A stretch of 64,000 nt of DNA from OLB11 sp041392835 (GTDB lineage Bacteria > Bacteroidota > Bacteroidia > Chitinophagales > Chitinophagaceae), in contig JAWKLF010000005.1 in the NCBI GenBank assembly GCA_041392835.1, forward strand, positions 94,724-158,723, written 5' to 3'. A program made the position numbers and the translations under genes. Below, piece after piece: positions 16,928 to 26,683 of this stretch (its first letter is position 1; the number at the start of each line of letters is the position of its first letter). The notes beneath the pieces were generated by a model. The model saw only the letters and a program-made list of their open reading frames with translations, searched no databases and was not told the origin of the DNA.

Positions 16928-18885
16928 ATGAAAAAAATTAGTTTAATACTTTTTGCACTTGCAACTGTTTGTGTAGTTAATGCTCAAAAGAAAAACGACC
17001 CAGTCTTGTTTACCTATGGAAATGCTTCTGTAACCAAAGGCGAGTTTTTGAGAATGTACACTAAAAATCTCTCAAACCAAAAGCCAGATTATAGCGAAAA
17101 AGCACTCAAAGAATATTTAACACTCTACAGTCGGTTTAAAATGAAAGTTGCAGAGGCCAACCAATTGAAGATGGATACCTTGCAGACCGTAAAAAACGAG
17201 TTGGGAGGCTACAAAAATCAATTGTCCAAAAGCTACTTAACAGATAAAGAAGTATTAAAAACATTAAGCAAAGAAGCCTATGCTCGTATGCAAAAAGATA
17301 TTCGAGTAGCACATATACTTATCTCTACACCACGTGCTTCTGATGATACGATGGCTGCTTATAAAAAAGCAGATAGCCTATATAGAGCTATTATGGCAGG
17401 AGCATCATTCGAAACCCTTGCAGCACAGTATAGCGAAGACAAAGAATCTGCTTTGCGCAATGGCGATATTGGATATATTACAGCATTGCAAGTGGTTTAT
17501 CCTTTTGAGACGGTTGCTTACGAAACACCTGTAGGCAAAATAGCTAAACCTTTCAAAACCTTGTATGGCTATCATATAGTAAAAAAAATAGCAGAAAGAC
17601 CAGCAAGAGGCGATATTAAGGTTTCTCAAATCATGATAGCTGTAAGAAAAAGTGAAGGAGAACAAGGCCTTAAAAATGCTAAAGAAAAAATTGATGAAGT
17701 ATATAAAAAATTAAAAAAAGGAGAAAAGTTTGAATCTTTAGTAGCAACCTATTCCGAAGATCAATTTTCAAAAAATACACAAGGCGAATTAGCTTCTTTT
17801 GGTGTAGGTCAAATGGTGCCCGAATTTGAAGATGCAGCATTTGCATTAAAAAAGCCAGGCGATTATTCAGAGCCTATTCTAACTTCTTTTGGCTACCATA
17901 TTATTCGACTAAATGAAAAAAGAGGCGTGCAACCTTTTGATAGCATCAGCAACGAATTGGCAAAGCGTATCGAAAAAGATGGTCGAATGGAAATGGCAAA
18001 AAAGAATTTATTGTAAAGCTAAAACAAAGACTAAATTTTAAAGAAAGTATTCCCAATCTTGAAAAATTAATTGCCGCTATCAACGACTCTTCCTTGCGTG
18101 ATGGTAGCTATAAAGCAAGTTCCTATGCAAGAATGAATGATAACATTTTTACAATGAAGGATATAAACTTCACGCAGTCGGACTTTGCAAACTATATAGA
18201 AACCTATACAAGAGGTAGAATATATGGGCAAAAAGAAAGCTCATTACGTACATTATATAATAACTATGCCGAAAAAGCAATTTTGGATTATCAAGAAAAT
18301 ATCTTGTATGAAGAAAATGAAGAATACCGAAATTTATTGAATGAATATAGAGACGGTATTATGTTGTTTGAACTTACTGACAAAAGAGTTTGGAGCAAAG
18401 CCTCTTCAGATACTACAGGATTAAAAGAATTCTTTGAGCAAAACCAATCAAAATATGTTTGGGGGCCTGCTATAGATGGTATAATATACAAAACCAGCGA
18501 TGAAGAGTATGCCAAAAAATTAGTAAAAGAATTAAATAATCCAAGTACCACTTCGCCCGATGAAATTGTAAAAGCAGTAAATGGTGACGGCATACAAAAC
18601 AATGTAAGCTACGAAAAAGGTAAATTTGAACAAAGCCGTTTTCCGGCCTATGTCAAATTAGAAGCAGGCAAATATGCTCCATATTACAAAAATCCCGATG
18701 GCTCATATACACTTGTACAAGTAAATGAAGTAATAAGACCAGGTACAATGAAGTCATTAAAAGATGCAAAAGGATATGCTATCTCGGACTATCAAGAGTA
18801 TTTAGAAAAACAGTGGATAGCTGAATTGGAATCTAAATATCCAGTAAGTTTAAATGAAGGTGTATTTAAAAGCATGCTTAAATAG
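16928..18885 (+). CDS. Periplasmic parvulin-type peptidyl-prolyl isomerase, split by a frameshift
   Basis: One PPIase gene read in two frames. The first part (16928..18016) has a signal peptide (MKKISLILFALATVCVVNAQ) and two parvulin domains (VAHILIST...GYHIVKKI and VSQIMIAV...GYHIIRL). The second part continues from about 18004 with EFIVKLKQRLNFKESIPNLE and ends KGYAISDYQEYLEKQWIAEL. The shift lies at A AAA AAG (17998-18004), a dnaX-like slippery heptamer; a -1 slip there joins the frames into about 652 residues, the usual length for this Bacteroidota family. Without it translation stops at 18016. A one-base sequence deletion is the simpler alternative. Start chosen at 16928 because the signal peptide begins there. 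It probably helps fold outer-membrane proteins. Confidence 0.85.
17998..18004 (+). other. A6G slippery heptamer at the PPIase frame change
   Basis: The zero-frame reading is GCA AAA AAG AAT, so the heptamer is A AAA AAG in phase for tandem -1 slippage, exactly where the downstream reading frame must be entered. The zero-frame stop is three codons further. I see no strong stimulatory hairpin downstream and no Shine-Dalgarno-like stimulator. Confidence 0.5.
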
Positions 18886-18972
18886 TAGATTCGTCGTTTA
18901 CTTTTTAATTTTCAGCAATTCATCCATGTTTTTTTTGTAGCTTTATCGTACTATCAAAGTCATTGAAGAGCT

Positions 18973-19644
18973 ATGTCTAAATATGTTTTATCTTTATTCT
19001 TGTCGCTTTGTTTCCTTACAATGCCATCGTTTGTAGCCAAAAAAAACTATAAACCCGCTTTAATTTTATTCAAACTTTTTCATTCTGAAAATGTAATAGC
19101 TAATATGAAAAAAAGAGGCTATTCGCAAAAAGATATTCAAGAAGTATTAGACTCCGATCAAGAAATTAATATTTCACTTATGAATGATTTTAAACAAAAC
19201 TTTAAATTTTGTCCTGTCTATTTTTTTGATGGAATACAGTATGATGACGTATTGAAAAAAAATTGGGAGGCAGTACCTTTTTACGATTACGAGCATCTCA
19301 CACAGGCAAAAGTACTTGGTATCACACCTCAAAATTATTATATAGCCGAAATTGCATATCCTCCATTGGTTCCATACGATACGCTTAATAATAAAATAAA
19401 AACACCGTATTACACATCCTTGAGTAGCAATGACCAAAGCTATACCAACTCAAGAGATTATGGCATAGTGCTTTATGACGATAATAACGAATTGCTCTTA
19501 AGACCACTCACCTACAATAATATTTCATTGCAACGCAAAGGAAACTATTTCAAAAAAGGAGGGATGCAATATGTATTTAGCGGAAGCGATAGATTTCAAA
19601 AAAAATTAGAAAAATATTTTAAAAAAATAGAACAAAAAGACTGA
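18973..19644 (+). CDS. Secreted protein of unknown function, 223 aa
   Basis: An N-terminal export signal (MSKYVLSLFLSLCFLTMPSF, residues 1-21) precedes a hydrophilic protein rich in Tyr, Lys and Asn, with KPALILFKLFHSENVIANMK near the start, FCPVYFFDGIQYDDV at about 76-90, and a basic end (FQKKLEKYFKKIEQKD). There is no lipobox or T9SS sorting domain. I do not recognise the family. It stands between the PPIase and lpd genes on the same strand, with 87 bp before it and 63 bp after it. It may belong to the envelope-folding group upstream, but nothing in the sequence proves this. Confidence 0.6.
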   Translation: MSKYVLSLFLSLCFLTMPSFVAKKNYKPALILFKLFHSENVIANMKKRGYSQKDIQEVLDSDQEINISLMNDFKQNFKFCPVYFFDGIQYDDVLKKNWEAVPFYDYEHLTQAKVLGITPQNYYIAEIAYPPLVPYDTLNNKIKTPYYTSLSSNDQSYTNSRDYGIVLYDDNNELLLRPLTYNNISLQRKGNYFKKGGMQYVFSGSDRFQKKLEKYFKKIEQKD

Positions 19645-19677
19645 TTGCTAATGCATAGCAATATTTAAAAATAGTCC

Positions 19678-19685
19678 TACATTTG
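19678..19685 (+). promoter_or_regulatory. Bacteroidota -7 promoter element (TACATTTG)
   Basis: A full TAnnTTTG match 22 bp before the lpd ATG at 19708. Confidence 0.5.
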
Positions 19686-19707
19686 TCCTTTAAAAATTTA
19701 GAATACT

Positions 19708-21114
19708 ATGAACTATGATGTAATCGTGATAGGCTCCGGTCCTGGAGGATATGTAGCTGCAATTAGAGCTTCTCAATTAGGTTTCAAAACGGCTGTAATA
19801 GAAAAAGAAAGCCTTGGAGGCATCTGTTTAAATTGGGGTTGTATACCTACCAAAGCCTTATTGAAATCGGCCAATGTATATGAATATGCTAAGCATGCAT
19901 CCGATTACGGTGTTTTACTCGACAATCCTAAAGCTGACTTTGGTGGCATGGTAAAAAGAAGTAGAGGTGTAGCCGACAAAATGAGCAAGGGCGTTCAATT
20001 TTTAATGAAAAAAAATAAGATTGATGTCATCATGGGTTATGGAAAAATACAATCTAAAGGCAAAGTAGCTGTGATGAGTACAGATGGCAATACAACAGTT
20101 TACGACGCTAAACATATAATAGTAGCTACAGGCGGTAGAGCTCGTGCTTTACCCACACTACCTATAGATGGCAAAAAAGTAATAGGATATCGCGAAGCAC
20201 TTGTATTGGCACAACAACCTCAATCTATGATCATAGTGGGTAGTGGTGCTATTGGTGTAGAATTTGCCTATTTTTATAATAGCATTGGCACTAAAGTAAC
20301 TATAGTAGAATTTATGCCAAGAATAGTACCTGTAGAGGATGAAGACGTATCGAAAGAATTAGAAAAAAGCTTTAAGAAACAAGGTATGACTATTATGACA
20401 AATGCCTCTGTAGAAAGCGTGAATACCAGTGGTAATACCGTGAAAGCAAAAGTAAAAACAGCTAATGGCGAGGTAGAACTCGAAGCCGATATAGTATTAA
20501 GCGCAGTTGGCGTGGTAGCCAATATAGAAAATATTGGCTTGGAAGAAGCTGGCGTGAAGACAGACAAAGGAAGAATAGTGGTAGATGGCTTTATGCAAAC
20601 CAATGTTCCAGGCATATACGCTATAGGCGATGTGCTTCCTACGCAAGCATTGGCACACGTAGCAAGCAAAGAAGGCATTGTATGTGCAGAGAATATAGCC
20701 TTTATGGAGAAAAAATCTACACATAAACCAGAACCATTGGATTATGGCAATATTCCAGGATGTACTTATTGTAGCCCCGAAATAGCAAGCGTAGGCCTAA
20801 CTGAAAAAGCTGCCAAAGAAGCTGGCTATGAAATTAAAGTTGGTAAATTTCCTTTTGTAGCTAGTGGTAAAGCATCCGCAGCAGGCAATACAGAAGGCTT
20901 TGTAAAAGTAATTTACGATGCAAAATATGGCGAATGGTTAGGAACCCATATGATTGGCATGGGAGTTACGGATATGATAGCAGAAACTGTGCTAGGCAGA
21001 AAATTAGAAACTACATACAAAGAAGTTTTAAATGCCGTGCATCCACACCCTACGCTCAGCGAAGCCGTAAAAGAAGCTACAGCAGTAGCCTATGGCGAAG
21101 CTACTGATATTTAA
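19708..21114 (+). CDS. lpd: Dihydrolipoyl dehydrogenase (E3)
   Basis: A 468-residue flavoprotein that reoxidises dihydrolipoamide in 2-oxoacid dehydrogenase complexes and the glycine cleavage system. The FAD site is VIGSGPGGYVAAIRASQLG; the redox disulfide is in GGICLNWGCIPTKALL (Cys40, Cys45). The NAD site is IIVGSGAIGVEFAYFYNSIG, the second FAD motif IYAIGDVLP, and the catalytic His-Glu dyad HPHPTLSEAVKEA at the C terminus. Length is typical. No E1 or E2 genes lie beside it; stand-alone lpd is common. Confidence 0.95.
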   Translation: MNYDVIVIGSGPGGYVAAIRASQLGFKTAVIEKESLGGICLNWGCIPTKALLKSANVYEYAKHASDYGVLLDNPKADFGGMVKRSRGVADKMSKGVQFLMKKNKIDVIMGYGKIQSKGKVAVMSTDGNTTVYDAKHIIVATGGRARALPTLPIDGKKVIGYREALVLAQQPQSMIIVGSGAIGVEFAYFYNSIGTKVTIVEFMPRIVPVEDEDVSKELEKSFKKQGMTIMTNASVESVNTSGNTVKAKVKTANGEVELEADIVLSAVGVVANIENIGLEEAGVKTDKGRIVVDGFMQTNVPGIYAIGDVLPTQALAHVASKEGIVCAENIAFMEKKSTHKPEPLDYGNIPGCTYCSPEIASVGLTEKAAKEAGYEIKVGKFPFVASGKASAAGNTEGFVKVIYDAKYGEWLGTHMIGMGVTDMIAETVLGRKLETTYKEVLNAVHPHPTLSEAVKEATAVAYGEATDI

Positions 21115-21143
21115 TATAGTGCCTTGTCTAAAGTTTCACGTTA

Positions 21144-21596
21144 ATGCTTGACATAGTTAGAACCGATTCAAAGAATAAAGACTTTATTAAACTTGTAAAA
21201 CTCCTTGATTCGTATCTAGCAGAAAAAGACGGAGATGATCATTTGTTTTATGACCAATTCAATAAAATTGACCATTTGAATTATGTCATTGTAGCTTATA
21301 GGAACCGTTTTCCATTTGGATGTGGCGCAATTAAAGAGTTTTCTTCAGGTATAATAGAAGTTAAACGCATGTTTACACAAGCAGAATTCCGTGGACAAAA
21401 AATTGCCAGCATCGTATTGAGCGAATTAGAAAATTGGGCGCGAGAATTGAACTATACAAAATGTATTTTGGAAACCGGTAAAAAGCAGATTGAAGCTATC
21501 GAATTATACAAAAAAAATGGCTATTCGTTAATTCCAAACTATGGACAATACCAAAACGTAGACAATAGTCTCTGTTTTGAGAAATATATATCATAA
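21144..21596 (+). CDS. GNAT-family N-acetyltransferase
   Basis: A 150-residue GNAT protein. Motif A with the acetyl-CoA-binding region is seen as VKRMFTQAEFRGQKIASIVL (about residues 72-91, R/Q-x-x-G-x-A core as RGQKIA). The C-terminal part ILETGKKQIEAIELYKKNGY is typical of the family, and the N-terminal half carries FGCGAIKEF. The substrate is unknown. It starts 29 bp after lpd and may be co-transcribed with it. Confidence 0.85.
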   Translation: MLDIVRTDSKNKDFIKLVKLLDSYLAEKDGDDHLFYDQFNKIDHLNYVIVAYRNRFPFGCGAIKEFSSGIIEVKRMFTQAEFRGQKIASIVLSELENWARELNYTKCILETGKKQIEAIELYKKNGYSLIPNYGQYQNVDNSLCFEKYIS

Positions 21597-21661
21597 TGGT
21601 AAATGCACAATATATCATTTGAAACCACAGGAATATTTTGCAAGCTTATACGAATACATAG

Positions 21662-23199
21662 TTATTGGCTTATTCTAAATTTAGTAAACACAACAGAACC
21701 ATCTTCAAAATGGCTTTTAATGATATATAATCCTTGAGCAATAGAAGGAACAGAAATGGTAGCATTCTGTAAGTTCTCATTCCATACTTTTTTGCCTTGC
21801 AAATCATACCATTCTACTTTTGTTATGTTTTATTCAAACTTGTTTGAATATGAACAGAAGAATGAGCAGCCGCTGGATTGGGGTAGAGTACAAGACCATT
21901 TTCATTAGTATATTCTACCAACTCCATCAGCTACGTAATATTTTACTTTTAGAATCTGGAAATAATCTTGTGGGATAATAGGTTCTGCTCCTTGACATGC
22001 TGTGTCTTCAAGCATAGTGTGTAAAAATATATACCAGTATCGCTACTGCTTGGTGTCCATTGTATGCAAGTGTATATACTATCGTTGCTTATATAGTTTT
22101 GAGAATAGTTGGCACCTAAAGGCAATGTTTGGTTAGCATTGGTATATATTCTTAAATTGGCATTGGGCAGGTTGTTATAGTAATACGTACAAAGCTGCAT
22201 AGCCTGATTGGTATTGATAGTAATGGTATCTTATAGTACTGAATTGTATATTTTGGCGGTTTGCTATATCAATTTGTTTTTTGGGTACGGTGTAACTACA
22301 AGGCACTGTAATGATAAGATTATCTCTAAACGTGGCTTAACCCATAAAGACGCCATTTCGATATTCGTCTATACGAAATGTCATGACGGCTATCTGACCC
22401 GTATCGGCAGTAAACTGTACACTGGGTATATTGGCATTGAATTTCCAAGTGCCTCCAGTAGCAAAAGGCTCATTGAGTGTATAGGAGCTTTATACTGTAT
22501 ATCTTGTATGAGCGTATCTAAAGGATCTGGAAATTTTAAATCCCTTTCTCTTGGCATGACTTGGCTATATACCAGGCTATCGCCATCGCTATCATAGGCA
22601 GGCATATACCATTGGGTAGCTTGATTAGCGCAAGCATATTGCACAAAGGGCCTCTGCCAAAGGGCACTACTGTTGGGATTAGTAGAATCGGCATTCAATA
22701 TGGCTTCGCCATAATAGGTATAAGCTCATAGGTGTTACATTGGTCATGGCAGGGTCTCGCCAATTACCTTGCGATATAGCACCTAAACTAAACTTCCACA
22801 TACCACAGTTTTCGGGCAGGGTAATAGTGTCGATATACATAAGATCTCGAAAGGCTGGCAGACCTGTGCCATTAAAGGGCGAATCGCACATTGTCATTGT
22901 ATTTTCACAATAGCTTAAATAAGCATTGCTTTTCTGAGGTCGACCATCGGGCAAAGTGTCTTTTCGTTTTGCCAAACGGGGAGTTTTTGATTGAAAATTA
23001 CATGTATCGTGGATAAGCATAAGCACTTACTAATGAGAAATTCCATAAAAATCACAATTAAAGTAATTGTACATATTGATCTTGATAAGTATTTCCATAT
23101 AAATGCGTATATGTAAAATAGGGCATAATAATACCAGTTGAAAAGGCATATTTGTTTAAAGAAACTATTATAAACAAATTCCAATAAAATTTTTTTCAT
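21662..23199 (-). pseudogene. Decayed T9SS-exported surface protein gene
   Basis: Reading across frames recovers one secreted protein. It begins with a signal-like KKFYWNLFIIVSLNKYAFS, then THLYGNTYQ, CENTMTMCDSPFNGTGLPAF, YGEAILNADSTNPNSSALWQ, YMPAYDSDGDSLVYSQVMPR and a beta domain with LPNANLRIYTNANQ, and ends in a T9SS sorting domain (LYPNPAAAHSSVHIQ, VEWYDLQGKKVW, TKFRISQ). The order matches large Bacteroidota surface proteins whose mature part starts with a 'GNTY' segment. At least six frame changes interrupt it, and an in-frame TAA at 22337..22339 replaces what should be a sense codon (FMG*ATFRDNL). Not translatable as one protein. Genuine decay is favoured by the nonsense codon, though some indels could be sequence errors. 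Confidence 0.75.
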
Positions 23200-23206
23200 A
23201 AGCAGA

Positions 23207-24132
23207 TTATTTAGATATTACAAATGGAAATACCTGATTATTGCAATGCAAATAATATGTCCCAATGGCAAGTGAAGACACAGGAATGGTTTCAATATCC
23301 ATTGAAGATTTACCTTGAAGAAGTTCCACCTAAGCTATTATAAATTTATAATCTTGCTGTTTAGCCCACGCAAAAAAGTTTGTAGGTGGCAGGGTTTGGG
23401 AATAAAGTTAGACTTAGTGGCACTGTTTTTAGGTATTTTAATTGGTCAAATTAAAGGCTCGCCATTTATAAAACATAGCACCATTGTCTTCCCATGCTAT
23501 TACATACTCATTCATATTATTGTCGGTAGCAGCAGCTACCGAAACGCAATAGCGCATGCCCATATAGGTTTTGGGTGTTAGATTAACTTGCTCCCAATTG
23601 TAAAAATTTTGATTGAATGCCGGTTGATTAATCGCATAGATACCCCTTTCTTGATTTGTTGGGTTACTATTGGGGTAATAATGGAAGGCCATGCAACCAC
23701 CGCATCACGGTTGTTAAGGTTGGATTGCGTATAATCTATAGCTGGATCACCGTTGTATGAAAAACCATAATTATTTTGCCCATCCAAAAAATCTAAACTC
23801 GATAAACTAATTGGATGCCAATACCAGTAATACAAGTTGTTGTTAGGTGTGTTGCTAAATGGGCTATTAGAATGAGTCATTACAAAGGGTATAGGAGCTT
23901 GAAAGGTATTGTACCAAGATTAGGAGGTAAATGCGTGGACATAATGCTGCAAAAGCACCGCTAATAAATAAGTTGGTATTGGACCGATGATAGTATTGTA
24001 TAGATGAAGGGTCAATGACATTTGGAATAGCATAGTCAGCATTGCTGGGGGCAACACGCTGTTTTGCGCTATAGCAGTAAATTGAAAAAAGAAACGAGAA
24101 ACATAACAAAGAAAAGATAGTATAGATTACAT
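23207..24132 (-). pseudogene. Second decayed secreted protein with a T9SS-type C terminus
   Basis: Fragments in several frames make one exported protein: a hydrophobic leader (IYTIFSLLCFSFLFSIYCYS), then VAPSNADYAIPNVIDPSSIQ, THSNSPFSNTPNNNLYYWYW, FLDGQNNYGFSYNGDPAIDY, GIYAINQPAFNQNFYNWEQV and YVIAWEDNGAMFYKW. It ends in a region (VELLQGKSSMDIETIPVSSL, IGTYYLHCNNQVFPFVIS) like the last strands of a T9SS sorting domain, stopping at 23207. The middle resembles beta-propeller-type repeats, but I do not recognise the family. At least four frame changes occur, one directly after the presumed ATG at 24132. It lies 7 bp upstream of the other decayed cargo gene, so the two form one degraded locus. 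Confidence 0.65.
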
Positions 24133-24418
24133 TGTAATTTTATGAAAACTATTTTTGCGGGCGGGGGGAGGTAAATTTTTTCATGATTTTTTTTTTTATA
24201 AAGATAATTGCAATTCTGTCAAACAAAAATTATTTAACAAATGTTAAGGTCAATGTTTGGTATTGGAAAATCTATATAAGCTTTCTTGAAATTTCATATC
24301 AAACACGATAAATCAATAAAACAATCAAATAATAATCTTGTCATGTTTTTTTTGAACAAACCTATTATAATCAAAAACAGTTTTGGATTTTAGAAACACC
24401 TAAAACGAACAAAATAAA
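24133..24418. other. Intergenic region with a G-tract
   Basis: About 290 bp without a gene. It has very AT-rich sequence with long T and A runs and one conspicuous G-rich stretch at 24157..24171 (two runs, GGG and GGGGGG). No hairpin terminator, promoter consensus or small ORF with support was seen. It separates the frameshifted secreted-protein gene at 24419..25334 from the decayed T9SS genes. Confidence 0.5.
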
Positions 24419-25334
24419 CTATTCTATTTTTTTTCGTTTAAACGTTTTTGCGTATTCCTTATATCTTGGGGTGTCTTTCTTGTCAAAACCATTAATCTGA
24501 ATAATATAAATTTCTTTTTCATCAAAAGAGCAAACATTATAGGCTATGGCATCTTTGCCATATCTGTTTTTCCCTTCTACTATCGTTACATAACCATCCA
24601 GGTTATCTATTTTTATTTTTTCGGGTGTACTTATTTTGGTTCTGTAAGACGAGAGTTTTTTCTGCTCTCATTTTGCTATAATCGTTTTTGTCAGCTATAG
24701 GTCTTGTGTATTTTGCAATACCTATTACAGCTACTTCTTTGTCATAGGTAGTTGCATCCATTTCGCCATTGTGTGTGTATATGGTGCTTTCGGTAAAATT
24801 TTTAGCCAATTTAAAAAGCTTAGGGTCTAATTCGATAGTGTATTTGTCAGACTCTTTTATCACATCAATTGCCTTTTCATCATAAATAGTTGACATCATA
24901 GATTTTACAATATCATTTTCAATTTGTTTGTTTTTTTCAGGATAATAGCCGTTTACTATAATAGTATTGCCTTTGTCTTCAAAGGCTAATATATGTTTGT
25001 AGCTTTTATTTTTTTCTTGATACGATTTTATCAATATGCCTTTATGATTGGATACATCTACATCTTTTTTTTCAAGCAATTCCACACCTTTGGTTTTTAG
25101 TGAATCTGCATTGTAAGAGGCTAAGAAATTTTTTAATGATGTTTTGGTTTTTGAAAATAATATACCAGATTCTAATTTCTTGTTGCTAATACCAGCTATA
25201 ATATTAGTGGCTTTAAAGTCGCTTGGAGGTATGATATAGCATTGTGAACCATTGACATATATATGTTCTTTAGTTTGTGCAAAACCACTTAGGCTGAGTA
25301 TGCAAAGGCTAAAAATGAATATTGCTTTTTTCAT
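24419..25334 (-). CDS. Secreted protein of unknown function, frameshifted near its C terminus
   Basis: The chosen ATG at 25334 starts a signal peptide (MKKAIFIFSLCILSLSGFAQ). The mature protein has alternating beta and helical parts, including YVNGSQCYIIPPSDFKATN near the start and YTIELDPKLFKLAKNF around 180. The first frame stops at 24603 after an implausible basic tail, while another frame continues LSSYRTKISTPEKIKIDNLD, GYVTIVEGKNRYGKDAIAYN, and ends FKRKKIE at 24419. The change falls at a run of six A on the coding strand (24656..24661), so a one- or two-base indel is likely. Full length would be near 305 residues. Family unknown; probably periplasmic. Confidence 0.6.
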
Positions 25335-25381
25335 GTTTTTTTGTTTTGAGTTTTGGTTATCAAAAATATATTTTTTTAAAT

Positions 25382-25410
25382 AAAAAAAACCTTCCAATAT
25401 AGAAGGTTTT
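25382..25410 (-). terminator. Rho-independent terminator after rpsT
   Basis: On the minus strand, AAAACCTTC, a short loop, GAAGG, then a run of T, placed 31 bp after the rpsT stop at 25441. Confidence 0.8.
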
Positions 25411-25440
25411 GTTATTATATAGTAATATTATGATTCTAAA

Positions 25441-25773
25441 TTATTTTTTAGTAGCCTTTTTAGTTGGCTTTTTAGCTGTAGCTTTTTTAGTTTTTACTAC
25501 TACTTCTTCTACTTTTTCTTTGCCTAAATTATTTATTTTTTTCTGTAAAGCAGATTTTAAATTGCTTGCTTTATTTTTATGTATAATATTTCTTTTGGCT
25601 AATTTGTCTAACATAGCAATAACTGAAGGTAATTTTTCAGCTGCTTCTGCAGGTGTTTCTATAGCATTTAAATCACGCATTGCATTACGTGTCGTTTTGC
25701 CATAGTATCTGTTGTGATCTCTACGTTTGTTAGCTTGTCTGGTATCTTTTTTGGTAGCCTTATGATTAGCCAT
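25441..25773 (-). CDS. rpsT: 30S ribosomal protein S20
   Basis: A 110-residue basic protein that binds 16S rRNA in the small subunit. The start MANHKATKKDTRQANKRR and the later NIIHKNKASNLKSALQKKI match the S20 family. The C-terminal extension, rich in Lys, Ala and Thr (VVKTKKATAKKPTKKATKK), makes it longer than the roughly 85 residues of E. coli, as is common in Bacteroidota. It is monocistronic, with a TACATTTG promoter element 21 bp upstream and a terminator after it. Confidence 0.93.
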   Translation of the reverse strand: MANHKATKKDTRQANKRRDHNRYYGKTTRNAMRDLNAIETPAEAAEKLPSVIAMLDKLAKRNIIHKNKASNLKSALQKKINNLGKEKVEEVVVKTKKATAKKPTKKATKK

Positions 25774-25793
25774 GAGTTATTTTTTTAGGACTG

Positions 25794-25801
25794 CAAATGT
25801 A
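25794..25801 (-). promoter_or_regulatory. Bacteroidota -7 promoter element of rpsT (TACATTTG)
   Basis: A full TAnnTTTG match on the minus strand, 21 bp before the rpsT start. Confidence 0.55.
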
Positions 25802-25848
25802 CGTTAGTTTTTATTAAATCGCTACAAAAATTGTCAAAATTCTGTTTT

Positions 25849-26682
25849 TTAGGCACTTTTAAGTCTATTTTTTAGTGCCAATATGCTTTCTGGGCTATAA
25901 AATGATGCTGTAATGGTTCTATTTTCCTGTATTTGCTCCATGCTTAGCGCTTTGAAAAGTGCATTATCAACCCAGTCATTCAAAATAAAAAATGCATTAA
26001 ATCCTTCTTTGTTGGTTGCTACCAGTGTATATCCTTTTTGAAACCCAAGTTTCCAAAAGCTGTACAATGATGCTCCCCATTCATGACTTTCAAAGTTTTT
26101 GTTTTGTGGAATTACGATATCCTCAAGCCCATACTCTATTTTGTTTTCTACCAGCACTATTTTAGGTTTTATATAGTCTATTGCATTCCAAATAGCATAG
26201 TCATTGCCATCTATGTCTATATTCATAAAATCTATGTTGGTTTCATGTAGATTTTTTTTCAAAAGCTCATTTATATTTTCAGGTTCTATAAAAGATTCTA
26301 TAAAAGATACATTGTTTTTGCCTTTTAATTGATAGTTCTTTTGACCTATAGCTAAGAGTTTTTGGTCTGCATCTACAAAATAACCTTTCCAATCAAAGTT
26401 AAAAACCAAGTTGGCACAGTTGCTATTAATACAATCATTAGAGCCCAAATCTAAAAATGTACCTTGAGCTATATTGAGCGATGCAATGATTCTGACTATA
26501 ATGTCATCTTCGTTTCGTGTACTAAATATTTTAAGCGGGGCTTCAGATAATGCTGCATGATTAAAAGCTTTGCCCTGGTGTTTATTAAAAAGCTCTTTTG
26601 CTTTTTTTTTCTGTAAAAAATTATTTTTTAAGGGTATATAGATTGGGTACAAGAATTGTTTGAGTTGTGTAGTAAATGCCAT
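25849..26682 (-). CDS. FkbM-like SAM-dependent methyltransferase
   Basis: A 277-residue protein with a Rossmann-type SAM site (GTFLDLGSNDCINSN, about 73-87), an acidic strand end (YFVDADQK), and the FkbM-like NIDIDGNDYAIWNAI (about 152-166). The conserved ALKPKIVLVENK-type strand appears as KPKIVLVENKIEYG. FkbM-family enzymes methylate hydroxyl groups of sugars or small molecules; the acceptor is unknown. The ATG is one base from the kynU stop, so translation is coupled. A link to tryptophan catabolism is not supported by any known pathway step that I can name. Polysaccharide genes lie 6 kb away. Confidence 0.7.
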   Translation of the reverse strand: MAFTTQLKQFLYPIYIPLKNNFLQKKKAKELFNKHQGKAFNHAALSEAPLKIFSTRNEDDIIVRIIASLNIAQGTFLDLGSNDCINSNCANLVFNFDWKGYFVDADQKLLAIGQKNYQLKGKNNVSFIESFIEPENINELLKKNLHETNIDFMNIDIDGNDYAIWNAIDYIKPKIVLVENKIEYGLEDIVIPQNKNFESHEWGASLYSFWKLGFQKGYTLVATNKEGFNAFFILNDWVDNALFKALSMEQIQENRTITASFYSPESILALKNRLKSA

Positions 26683-26683
26683 C

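Noticed and set aside
22208..22597. A 129-residue plus-strand open frame in the decayed T9SS locus
   Set aside because: It is antisense to recognisable secreted-protein sequence on the minus strand and has no features of its own.
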